The notes under the pieces are model-generated. The model saw nothing but the letters and a program-made list of their open reading frames with translations. It did no database searches and was not told the DNA's origin. From Piscicola geometra (Eukaryota; Annelida; Clitellata; Hirudinida; Piscicolidae): DNA of 64,000 nucleotides. Location of the stretch: positions 2,854,610-2,918,609 of the forward strand of contig OX030962.1 of the NCBI GenBank assembly GCA_943735955.1, read 5' to 3'. Both the position numbers and the translations under genes were made by a program. Positions 1 through 12,000 of this stretch are shown here, in pieces (within the stretch, counting starts at the first letter, position 1; each line of letters starts with the position of its first letter).

Positions 1-1790
1 ACTCAATATTTTTTCATTTTTGGATTTTCACAATTTTGGCCCTTAGTTTAGAACTTAATTTTAAAAACTATAATGTTTATGGTGGTAAATATGGCAAACA
101 ATAGTAATACTGGTAAGTGAATCTCATTAAGGTTATGAATAATTTAATTTGCCAAAGAATAAAAAACTAATGGGTAAAAAGCTCCAATAGTTAACAATTT
201 ACAATTTTTTGGAATTAAATACGAAAAATACCTTTTAAACAACTATTTAAAAGCGTGCGAATATATTGTTATTTTACGGTATATTGCATTTCCGTGAGTT
301 TAATCTTCAAAATGGGGAAGACGGAATTAATTTTTATAAATATGTTTTAAATAAAAAAATACTATAATTTCATAATATTTTAAATATAAAATAATTAAAA
401 TATACTAATAATTCATTAAACAAAAATTAATTTTTAAATAATTTATTTGATATTTTAAACTACATTTGATATTTTAATTTATTTTTTATAAACTATTTAT
501 ATATTATAAATTATTTTTTATATAGTTATATTAAAATCCATTTAAAAAACGATGTAAAAAACTTTTTTTTGAAAGATGAAGTGGCTGACTGCATCCCATG
601 ATGTTTTATCTGCATAAAGATGACTCAATAAGAACTGACGTGCCTGACTGAATAGTAAATACTAGCTGACAGCTACCAAAAAATGAATACTGCAAAAAAG
701 TCTTCTCAAAGTGGCTTTGTTAAAAGTGAAAAATATCGAATATACAAAAATACTTTCGATTCTTGGAATGTGAGGAAAAATTTAATGAATAAAAAAAAGA
801 TTCGCACGGACAATCCTTGCGAAAACTCTTAGGACTCATCGCGTTTTGATGCATGCTTTTAAGAATTCATTTTTGAAATGTAATTCCATGGATCTGAATG
901 ATTCATCAGTTTGAGTTTTCTGGATTTTCAACATTTCTAAACTATGAATAAATGGATTAAATTAAAGATTTTTGAGAGTAAAATTAGAAAAATAAATGTA
1001 GTCATTGTTATTCTATTTATTTTTCTACTTGTAACCGCAAAATTCTCAAATTATTTTTATTGTGAAATGGAGTCATTAAAAAACAGTCGGTTAGAAACCT
1101 CATTGATCAATCAATTAATCATTAATGTATTTTGAAGGAAAGTCTGGTCAACCAGATTAAATCAAAGTCTAAGAAAATTAAAAGTTTTTAAATATTGAAA
1201 ATAGGATTCATTACATTAAAAGATCAAAAGAAATACTTATCAAGAAAATTTAAAGCCGAAAAAAATGTAATAATAATTTCTAAAGAAAAAAAAGTCATTG
1301 AATTTTTAGTTTATTTTCAAGTCCGAATATTAGTGGAAAGCTTTTGATCCTTCAAAAACACCTTTTGAGCTTTTGAATGGCACTTTTTAACATTTGAAAA
1401 ACGATCTTATAGGGACCAAATACAATTCTAAATATATAAAAATTTTATTTATTTATTAAGTTTATTAAATAAAACATTTCAATGCTCTTCATTGTTGAAT
1501 GAAGGCAAAATGATTTTTAATTACTTAGCTTTCTTCTTTAAAAGAAGTTTTTTAATTATCCAAAACTCTGAGGAGTTATTTTAAAGCATTTACTTTCTCA
1601 TTGTCTACCAAATCCAAAGGCAACATTCACATTTCCTTTAACTCTGAAACACATTGTCACTGAACATATTGCTTAGGAACATTATGTCATTCAATCTTTT
1701 GTCGGGAAACATGTTGTCTGTGAAATTATGTCGTGTTATAAACCTCTAAAACTTTGCTTTTTATTATTACTATTATGATTATTATTATTT
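1..1790. other. AT-rich intergenic DNA, no gene seen
   Basis: The sequence is very AT-rich with many homopolymer A and T runs. The longest ATG-started frame (944-1135, 63 codons) has no recognisable motif, and its composition matches the surrounding non-coding DNA. No RNA gene or transposon terminus was recognised. Confidence 0.6.
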
Positions 1791-1794
1791 ACTC

Positions 1795-2281
1795 ACAATA
1801 AACGTGCCTTGCTTAAGTGTCTGCAACTCTCTCCTCACTTTCCTAGCAGTCTGTAGGCTTTTCCCCTCCCCTTTGGAGGCATGGCAGAGTCAGGGTTGAG
1901 CTGCTTGGCCTTGCTGCAGTCGATAATGGCGGCATTTGAAAGTTGCAGACGCTCGTAGATGCTGCCTCGCTTGGCATAGAGGCTCAAATCTCCCATGGTG
2001 GTGTGAAAGATTTTTTCGTAGAGTGGAACAACTTCATATTTTCCATCTCCAAGTCACTTTCCAGGCTCTCCGTGTCTGCTTCTTCTTTCTTTATATTTTT
2101 TCAAGCTTGGCATTTACGGCAGTGTGGATGGTCTCTGCTGCAGCCATTGGCGAAGAAAGCTTCAAGAAATTCTTGCACCAAGACTTTCGAGCTATTTTTC
2201 GTAGAAGGCGAGGTCAAGAAAATGGAGAATGGAAGGGTCACGCTGGAATGTCTTTATAAACGTTTCCAGCAGCTTGTTCAT
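1795..2281 (-). pseudogene. ST13/Hip (Hsc70-interacting protein) processed pseudogene
   Basis: Read on the minus strand from an ATG at 2281, the translation resembles the Hip N-terminal dimerisation region (a segment reading DPSILHF, then LESLGA after an in-frame stop). Further on it matches a Hip TPR repeat: [19 protein letters not shown], then [13 protein letters not shown] and [11 protein letters not shown]13 is a cytosolic co-chaperone that binds Hsc70 through its TPR domain. Here the match needs at least two frame changes and contains several stops (after FYEK, after ARIS and after RLLGK), and much of the acidic linker is missing. The match crosses what would be several exons in a normal ST13 gene without introns, so a retrocopy is the simplest reading. 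No poly(A) remnant or target duplication was confirmed. Confidence 0.72.
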
Positions 2282-2289
2282 AATTGAGA

Positions 2290-2970
2290 CGGTTAGAGAA
2301 TTAATAGTAAGATCCAGTTATAATCTGAAATTATCCACAGATGAAAAAATCAATCAGTTTTATGAAAAAAAATAATTTACTCATTTAGTATATAAAAAAC
2401 GAATGAAATATAAATTATAAGTTATATAATTCTTGCTCAAATCTCTGAGAAGTTTAGTGTTTGGAGAGGTAAATAGCGTGTTATAAGAAGAAATAAAAAC
2501 TCCGAATGATGCGTAAATTAGGATAATTTGAGAAAAATTATGCTAAGGGTTTTCGACTTTGCAAGCGTATTGACATGGAAGAAACTGATTTTCCTAATTT
2601 TGTTTTTTCTGTCTTTACAAAAATATCATTTTATGAGAATATTAACTCTAATGATTTGTGTATAAAGTACGTAATTAAATCGAGTTTTCTTGAAATAATG
2701 TTAGACAAAGAGATAAAAAAGCGAAAAAAATATTGTTATGAAAATAAGAATAATAATAATAATTCTTAAGATACATTAGTAATATAAGTTCAAAAATATT
2801 TTTTTATTTACCGCCCGTCTCACATTTAATATGCTGGCCATCGGACTCGGGCATTGAAATTGTGCAAATAGCTCGGCTCTACTGAAAACCAGTCTTCGTC
2901 GACTGTGTATTGCCGAAGCGCACAAAAAATAATTCAATACTTTTTTCACTAAAAGCATTTTTACAAATCG
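2290..2970. other. Upstream region of the GPCR gene
   Basis: AT-rich up to about 2810, then a less AT-rich stretch leading into the GPCR start. An open frame on the minus strand (2776-3054) and a short plus frame (2575-2769) match nothing recognisable and are probably chance. The stretch just before 3077 is likely the 5' untranslated or proximal promoter region; no TATA or initiator element stands out. Confidence 0.4.
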
Positions 2971-2974
2971 AGTC

Positions 2975-3046
2975 ATGAGTGGATTTATTCGCATTTCGGG
3001 TTCATTTTCCGATTCTAATCCTTCCACAGATTCCACCCAGGTGTAG
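2975..3046 (+). promoter_or_regulatory. Upstream ORF in the GPCR leader
   Basis: An ATG at 2975 opens a 23-codon frame that stops at 3044-3046, 30 bases before the receptor ATG at 3077. If the transcript begins upstream of 2975 this is a uORF that could dampen receptor translation. The transcription start is not visible in the sequence, so its presence in the mRNA is an inference. Confidence 0.3.
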
Positions 3047-3076
3047 CTGGGCACTTTAAAACCTCTGTTGGAAACA

Positions 3077-6000
3077 ATGCCTGACGTTGAGTCTTACAGC
3101 AAGTTTTCCAAAATGAAAAACGCTCTTCTTTTTAAAGTTCTCGTGCCTAACACCACCAACTCAGTCACCAAACCAAATCTTTTTGCCGCATTCTCAACAG
3201 ACTATTTCATTTCAACCACTCTTTCCACCAGCATTTCCACTCCCCTCTCCACCACTTCTCCTAGCATCCACTCCACTTCTTTACTCGTCTCCATCTCCAA
3301 AATCCCCCAAACCACCATCTTCCAAACCACCCTCTCAACTCCCCTCCCCACCACCCTCTCAGCTAACCCACATGACCACACGAACTGGATAAGTTGGATA
3401 ATCGTCGGCTTGATGACGCTAGTCATCCTGACCACAATCGCCGGGAACATCCTCGTGGTAGTTTCCGTCTTCACTTACAAACCACTGCGAAGTGTTCAAA
3501 ACTTCTACATCGTCTCGCTGGCTTTTTCTGACTTCATGCTGGCTCTCGTGGTAATGCCCTTCCACGTGCTGTACTGGCTGCTGGGCAAGTGGGTGATCGG
3601 CAAGACGTTGTGTTTCGTGTGGGTCACGTGTGACGTCCTCATGTGCACCGCTTCCATCCTGCACTTGTGCGCCATTGCTATCGATCGGTGCGTCGTGGTG
3701 GTTTGTGGTGGTGGTGGTTTGTGGTGTGTGGTGGTGGTGGTTTGTGATGGTGGTTTGTGGTGGTTTGTGGTGGTGGTGGTTTGTGGTGGTGGTGGGTGGT
3801 TTGTGGTGGTGGTGGTTTGTGGTGGTTTGTTGTGGTGGTGGTGGTTTGTGGTGGTGGTGGTGGTTTGTGGTGGTGGTGGTGGTGGTTTGTGGTGGCGGTG
3901 GTTTGTGGTGGTGGTTTGTGGTGCGTGGTGGTGATGGTTTGTGGTGGTGATGGTTTGTGGTGGTGATGGTTTGTGGTGGTGGTGATGGTTTGTGGTGGTG
4001 GTGGTGATGGTTTGTGGTGGTGGTGGTGATGGTTTGTTGTGGTGGTGGTGGGTGGTTTGTGGTGGTGGTGGTTTGTGGTGGTGGTGGTTTGTGGTGGTGG
4101 TGGTGGTTTGTGGTTTGTGGTGCGTGGTGGTGGTGGTTTGTGGGGTGGTGGTGGTGGTTTGTGGTGCGTGGTGGTGGTTTGTGGTGGTTTGGGGTGGGTG
4201 GTTCGTGGTGGTTTGTGGGGTGGTGGTGGTGGTGTGTGGTGCGTGGTGGTGGTTTGTGGTGGTTTGGGGTGGGTGGTTTGTGGTGGTTTGTGGGGTGGTG
4301 GTGGTTTGTGGTGGTTTGTGGTGGTGGTTTTTGGGGTGGTTTGTGGGGTGGTGATGGTTTGTGGTGGTGGTTTGTGGAGTGGTGGTGGTGGTTTGTGGTG
4401 GTGGTGGTGGTGGTGGTTTGTGGTGGTGGTGGTGGTTTGTGGAGTGGTGGTGGTGGTTTGTGGTGGTGGTGGGTGGTTTATGGTGGTGGTGGGTGGTTTG
4501 TGGTGGTGGAAGAGTGGAGTGGTTTTTAGGGGAAAGGTGAAGTGGTTTGGAGGAGAGGGCATAAAGTGGTTTGTTGTGGAAGGGTGGGATGGTTTGTGAG
4601 GGGGGGATAAAGTGGTTTGTCGTGGAAGGGTGGGATGGTTTGTGAGGGGGGGATAAAGTGGTTTGTGGTAAAAAAAGGGTGGTTTGAATTAGAAAGGAAG
4701 ATGGTTAGTGGTAAGATGGGGTGGTTTGTGGTGGTTTGGTGGGTGGTTTGTGGTGGTTGAAGGGGGGTGGTGAATAAGGTAGTTTGTGAAGGGATGAGGA
4801 GGGGTTTGTGGTGGTAGGGTGGTATGTTTGTGGGCGGGAGGGGGGGTGGTTGGGGGAAGTGGTTTGTGGCGTGGCTGAGGAATGTGGTAGGATGGTGGGA
4901 AAAAGGAACGTGAGGGTAGGACATTTTTTGGTGTGGGCTAGTGGTTTAGAATAAGGAAATCTTTTAGATCTTTGAAATATTTTAAAAGAAACTTCTCGAG
5001 CATTTGAATTCACATAGACGGCTTTCGAAAATAAAACGAATTCACGAAAAGTTTTCGTCGAAAACACATCTAACATCACTTATATGTATTTGATATTTAT
5101 TTTTTTATTTTTTAATTTATTTTGGCAGAATGAGATTCGTTCTGAGAAATCAAAATGATTGGTTTTGAATAAATTCTCTAAGGAGACTCGTGAAAAAGTA
5201 TAAGATTAATTTTCCATTTATTTTGTTAACATATTTTCATCGTGTATAGACCATTTTGTAGTCTCATATTACCATGGTCCAGCAAGGTAAGTTTAGCTTT
5301 GAAAACATTTAAATGAACATATATTTAAGATTTAATTTCAAAAACCTCATCCAGAAACGAAAAAACTTTGTTTTAAAGTTTTGCGACCTTATACATTTTG
5401 AAAGACTTTTATTTTGACTATATATAAAATGCCCTTTATATATAGAAATTGAATAAGATAATCAAATAAAATCACTTTTTTGGTAAAATAAACTTCGAAT
5501 GATTTTTAAAGCGCTTTTAAACTCTATTTAATATGATTTTAATCGCTTTTTTGCCACCAATGTTACTTCCTTTTGTCTGAAATGTTAAACGGTCTCCATT
5601 CCATTATTTCGTAAAAGTTTGAAGTGGTTTACTGTATTTTAAACCCATTTTCCAGAATATGATAAATGCTTTTTTTAAATGGTCATTAAAAAAAGTTCGA
5701 CGAATCAATTTCCAAATTTCGTCTAGCATTTCACGTCGGTCTGGAAGTAGTAGGAAAGCAATTAAGGCATATAATCATACAAGATAATCGTTGAAAGTAT
5801 GGAAGTGAATAAGCCATGTTCTTGGTAACATCGGTAAGCAATTCCTAATCCATATAAAAACTGGAAATCGTTAATATTTAAATTCCATTTTACGCCACTT
5901 AGATAGGCAGAAAGAAAAAAAGAAAAGTTATTTTATTCGAATTTCATCACCGTGAAGTTCGTCTAGTAGCACTAACTCTTAGTGATGGAAAAGCATAATC

Positions 6001-9000
6001 AATATTGAATGCAATAACTGAGGTGTTAGACCAATATAATTTTTTGGAATGCATTAAAGTTATAAGCTGTCAACACAAAGTGCCAATAGTGAAGTTAGAA
6101 ATGGAGTTAATTTTCTGATCCACTATAAATGTAAAAAAATACATTTCTTTACTTTAGTATATACTCAGTCAACATCATGCGGCTAGCCCTAAAGTATTCA
6201 ATCAAACAAATTTTTAGGGGAAAGGTTAAATCTTCCGATATATCATACGACTGCGTGAAAGAAGTCAGTGACAACTAAGAGAATAAAGAAATATACTCTC
6301 GAGAAAGTTAGGTAAAAAAAAGTTGCTTCATACCATCAAATGGCGCGTCGATAAGCAGTTTTCATTTAAAATGGAAAATGATTACCGATATTAGAAAAGA
6401 CATTTTTACGTACTTTTGAAGCATTGCCTTGTATTAGAAACGTTAATCATTATGCATTATGGAACTTTAAAGCAATTGACCAAAATTTTTGTTCTTTTCA
6501 CATTCCAAAGAAGTAAAATTTGGTTAGGTCAATCAATCAAATAAATTTATATAGCGTTTTTTTTATAAATTCAACAGTGGTTGTTTCTAACGAAACATGT
6601 TAATCTATGTTCTGGACGAGGGTTTATTAATAGAAAATAAAAAAAAATTATTATACATCTCATACTGACACTAATGTTAGCAACCCCAATCGACTTATGC
6701 TAATGAGCAAAAGTGACGTTTTACAGTAAAATTATAGAAAAGTCTTAAAATTTAAGCTATGCGTAATTCTATCGAAATAAAAAAGCAAGTGCATGAAAGA
6801 CAATTTCATTATCTTTTAAATGAGTATTTTATAAATAAATTATATATTATGTAAGCTTTCAAATAAAAGGATTTTAATCAAAATATCCCTTGAATCTAGC
6901 GTAACAGTAAAAAGCTATAATTTAGGGACTGCTACTTTTTATACGTACTTATTCATTTCTTATTTCGCTAACCAAAAAATTACGTATAATATTGAATCAT
7001 ACATAATTAGATTCGTCTTTAAATAATCTATCATTATATTTTTTTAAGTTGAATAAATATTAAGTGAGAAGCCAGAAAACTCGAGGCAAAGCTCTAAATT
7101 TAGTAATTCGGGAATCAAAAAAGATAATTTTTACTTAAGAAAGTTATTGAAAAAGTATAAGTTATACTCAATAAAATTCTGTAAAAAAAGTTTTGAAAAA
7201 ACATTTTTTAAGTATACGAAATATATTTTAAAGTGTATATGCTTTCGAAATTGTTAAGTTATTAAGTTAAAATACGTATAACTTTTTTTTAAACAAACAA
7301 ATTAAAATTTGGTTAACGTATTTAAAATCAGTAAATCAAAATCTACAATTTGAGCTTTTCAATTTAAAAAAAGTATATAATAACTAATAAGAATAAACTA
7401 CTGTAAAGGTTGATTTCTTCCATAAGTGAAGCTTTTAAAATGTTAATAACTTTGTCATTTTGAAATATATAATTCTTTTAACTTTTAATTCTGATTCCTT
7501 GTATCAAATTAAATAAAACTAGTGATTTTCAACAATATAAGAAGAAAAAAACAAAAGTTATGACAAAAAAACAATATTTCTGTTTTGTGAGGGGGCCGTG
7601 AATTGCTTATAGATAATGACGTAAAAACGGTACAAAAAATGTGTTCTTTTTAAATTTTAAAATAGGTATAACTTTTTTTTAAACAAACAAATTAAAATTT
7701 GGTTAACGTATTTAAAATCAGTAAATCAAAATCTACAATTTGAGCGTTTCAATTTTAAAAAATGAACATGTTTTAAAGATCGATTGGGGTTGCTACTAAT
7801 GTTCATCATGTATGACTAATGCTGTGTTGAACTTTAAGAAAAATAAAAATGCCATAACTTGGCTCAAATAAAGTATTGTTTTGTAAATACAATGGTGCTC
7901 TGATATTTTATTCGCATTTAACTTAATGTCTTTTCAAAAATAAAATAGGAAACACTGTTTAAGAGCGCAATATGAAACTCTTTAAAATTAGACTTGTCAT
8001 TATTATGAAAGTGAAGCTTTTTAAAAATTTGTTTTAAAATGACGTGACTCAATAAAGCCTTTTTGTGAAGACATAAAAGAGAAAGTTAAAAACATTAGTC
8101 ACCCATTTGTCTTTGTTCGTTTCAATCTTTTCAAATTTTTTTCAAAAAGTGGTTCTCACTTTTTTCAAAAACACTTTTAAAATTATCATTAAAAAACAAT
8201 TTCTCAATTCTTTTTTTTAATTTAACCAATTTATTAAAGCTTTATTACTTTTGAAAAGAAAAGTAGCTTATAAAAATATTTCATTGATTGGCGGGGGCTC
8301 TAGAATAAAATAAGTTGTTTAAACATAAATAATTTAAAAACCTATTTTTTAAATACATTTTTCTTGACGTTGATGATTAAAAATAATAACTCTGTTTTCC
8401 ATTTAGCATCTGGTGTTATTCCATAGATTTTTTTCCCTTCTTAGTTTGGACATAATATTTTTTTCAAGAATTTCTATAGAAGATAATTATGAAAAACATT
8501 AATAATAATCATCGTAACTGAATTTCTAAAATATGATGACTGATTTACTTTGACCAAGAATAGAAAGACTAATGAGCAAAAGACTTGGAGCCGCCAATAA
8601 GTACTCAAGCTCGCTGAACGGAAACTAGGAAGAAATAATAAATAAATAAATAAATTTCTTAGTTTTATTTCGTACATTTGAATTTTTATTTCTTTAAAAG
8701 TGGATGATTATATTGGTATTATAGGGCATATTGAATGAACACGTGAAAGATTCTTGACAACATATTATTTGGTCAACTACTTAAAGCATTTAGCTGCTTT
8801 TCACGGCATTTAACTGGGATGAATTCAGTATTGAGTTTCAAGTATTAGTTGAATTTTTCTCTGCTGCACTGCAATTACTTTATTTTAGGAATCACGTTTA
8901 TTTTTTGTATTTTTACCGAAATTTCTAAAATATTTTTCCAATTTTGTAGCAGAAACTTTTATGTAACAATGATCTAATAAAAATTCAAAATAAAAATAAA

Positions 9001-12000
9001 AAGTTAATTTAAAATTTGAATTCTTCTGAACAATTCTACTTTTCAAAAATTTTCCATTGTGGCAATACGTGAATAGACTAAATAAATTTTTGAAATGTCA
9101 TTTTTCTTAATTAATTTTTGTAACAGTTTTGTGTTTATGGAATCTTTTTTCCTTGAAAGAACTTGCGTTTGTTATTTCCTGTTTTTTAGCATTGAAATTT
9201 CCATCTTTAAAGTCTGTAAGAAATTATAAAACAAATTAAACTGATGAAAATATTATTAATAATCAATTATAAAATTCAAAAATAGGAAGTTAAATTTGCG
9301 GGTTTAGCTCTAATGATTGACGTTCTTCCGAAAAGCGATTAACTCTCCTATGGCCTTCAAGTTGAAAAAAAATTTAGAAAAGAAAAACTGTTTAGACGAA
9401 AAATAAATGCTTTTCAAATACTCAAAGATCGTTGCGGTAATTACGAAAAAGAAAGATTAAGTTATATAGTAGGGAGTTGATCAAGATGAACCGGTTCCTA
9501 AGATGGAACGAGGTTATTTACAGCTATGCGATAAAGAAATTGTTTTTAAACTATTGTTTTATTTATGCATCCGTCTTCTAAGCACATTTTTATTTGATTT
9601 CGTTTCTGAAAATTTTCTCGTTCAATGATAATAATTTAAAAACTGATTTCTAGAAGAATAGTAAGAAAGTTGGGAAATAACGTCTTGCTGATTTTTCCTC
9701 ATCATCCGAAAAAATATATTTTTTTTTCCATTATTTGATCCACTATTTTTTCATTAATAATTGAGTGATTAGCCTTGTGTAACCCTGAATTTGTAGCATG
9801 GTCATAGTTGCCTAAGATGAAATATGAATAGTTGCCTAAGATGGAACTTGGAAAAACATTGTAGAAATTGATAAATCTGTCTCTAGCATTCGTCTATCTC
9901 GGCAGATGATGCTAGCGCTCTGATTAACCTATTAAAACTATATGAAGTATAACAGTCTATTCTAAATAGACTATTGAAAATTAATAAAAACCAATAATTT
10001 ATTTTTTTATTAAATAAAAATTCATAACTAAATCTCAAATTTGAATAGATTGAAATTTTCGTCTCATTAGTCTCTATAGACTGTAACTTGAAGTTTTCAC
10101 AGAAAATGGTAGAAGCTATAAGTAAAATGTGAAATTAAAATAATTATTTGGGTAAAGCAAGGTTAATTTATGTTAATCCAAAAAAATTGTTCTGCAGAGT
10201 TTATTTTATAAATAAAATTTTTAAAAATATTTTTAGAACGTTTTTGAAAACATTTGAAAACGCTTTTGAAAAGGAACTGAAAGACTACGCATTCCAAAAG
10301 AAATAAAGATTTTTTGAAATTATTAGTATTGATTGAGCAAAAAAAAGTATTTCTTTAGATAATTAAGATAGTCTGATGATAAGAAAAACATTTAAATTAC
10401 ATTTTTTGTGAAATACAATATGATTCCGTCTTAGGCAACTAAGCGTTTCATCTTGGGAACCCAGTTTCTCAAGATGGAATTTTTGAGTGTTCATGCTTGA
10501 GGTTAATAAAATCATAATTCTTTTTTTTCGATTTCTTATTTTAAAGTTGAAATAGTTAGCCAAAGAGTCCATATAATGGCAGGATATTTAACGTTATTGG
10601 TTATGCAATTGAGCCTTGAGGCTACGTGTAAAAATCGTTCCATCTTGTGCAACCTCCCCCTACTCGGCAGCTGGGACGGCGATCCGCTGCAAATCTTGGG
10701 GAGAAGGGATCTTAAATATTTACTGCTAACACTCTCGTAAAATGTTAGTTGAGAAACACTGCTTAGAAAAGTAATCTTTTTGCAAAAGAAAGGCACGATC
10801 TGCAATGAAAAAACTAACTTTTTAAAAAACAGACAATTCCACAGAAGTATTTAAGAATAGTTTCCAAAGTTGAATTTTTTTGCTTGAAAACTCATTAAAT
10901 AACGAACAATTTATTTTGAAAATGTGGAAAATATATTGAAAAAGTTTGGTTTGTGAAAGAAGTGCTCAAAGTTCCATGGTGATTAGAAAAGTACTTGAAA
11001 GTTGTTTGCCTAGTTTTTATTTTTTTTTCAACAGATGAGCAAAGACAGACAGGTTTCAAGAAAATATGTTTGAAAGTGTTATGAAAGAGCTGTGTTCAAA
11101 ATGCCAATAAGAATAAATAAGAACTTCAACACTTGCCAGTTTTAAAAGTTTAAAAAATTCCAGAATTACTTTTACTTTCAGAGACTTAACGAAATAATTA
11201 TTTTAAAATGTCTGAACTTTTTGGTATTTTACGATAAAACTAACAAAGCCTCAAAATCCTTAGACTATTTTCTACTAAAAAATATTTTTTTGAAAACTGC
11301 TTCCAAATCTACTCTTCTTTTTCAAATTTACTTCCATCTTAAATCTACTTCCTCTTTCAAATTCACCTCATCCCAAACATGCCGCTTCTTTCAAATTGAC
11401 CCTCATTCCAAACCTACTCTCTTCCTTCCAAATCTCCTCCCACCCCAAACCAAACTTCAAACCCACCCACCTACAGGTACTTTGCCATATACGACCCCAT
11501 CAGATACGCCCAGAAACGGACACTCAAGAGGGTACTGCTAGTGAGTTTCCTGGTGTGGGTGGTGAGTGGTCTCATTTCGCTGCCCCCCCTCGTGCCCTGG
11601 TTTGACACCCAGAAGGAGGATGGGGCTGCTGCGGCTGGTGGTAGTGGTCAAGTTGAAATGGATAGGTGGGTGTACGAGAAAGGTGGTGGTGGTGGTAGTC
11701 AAGTTGAAGTAGATAGGTGGATGTATGAAGAAGGTGGTAGTGGTGGTGGTGGTGGCTCGGAAGACGGATTGAGAGATGCAAATGAAGCTTTAACGAATCA
11801 AGGTGTAAATAATCAAATTATTAGAAATAATCACCGGAAATTAGGCGAGAAAAATGCTGAGAATTCATCTTTCTCAGTGCTAAAGAGCACGTCAAGCGAT
11901 TTGATGGATGTCTCGACCACCGCAGCGAAATTATTTTTAGATTCGGAAACTCTTTCGAACGTCACTGACAGGCTGACGAGGGACGGAGATGCAAAGAGCC

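Larger units (their letters stand above)
4931..11476. other. GPCR intron 1, AT-rich body
   Basis: AT-rich intronic sequence lacking any credible exon. It contains two candidate terminal-inverted-repeat elements (listed separately). The last about 200 bases before the acceptor at 11475-11476 are rich in TTC and CC runs and serve as a long polypyrimidine tract. Confidence 0.6.

Noticed and set aside
2776..3054. 92-codon minus frame upstream of the GPCR
   Set aside because: No recognised domain, and it overlaps the likely GPCR leader.
3678..4599. Gly/Val/Trp/Cys frames on plus and His/Pro/Thr frame on minus
   Set aside because: Repeat artefacts in GPCR intron 1; the receptor frame leaves its exon at the donor at 3688 and resumes at 11477.
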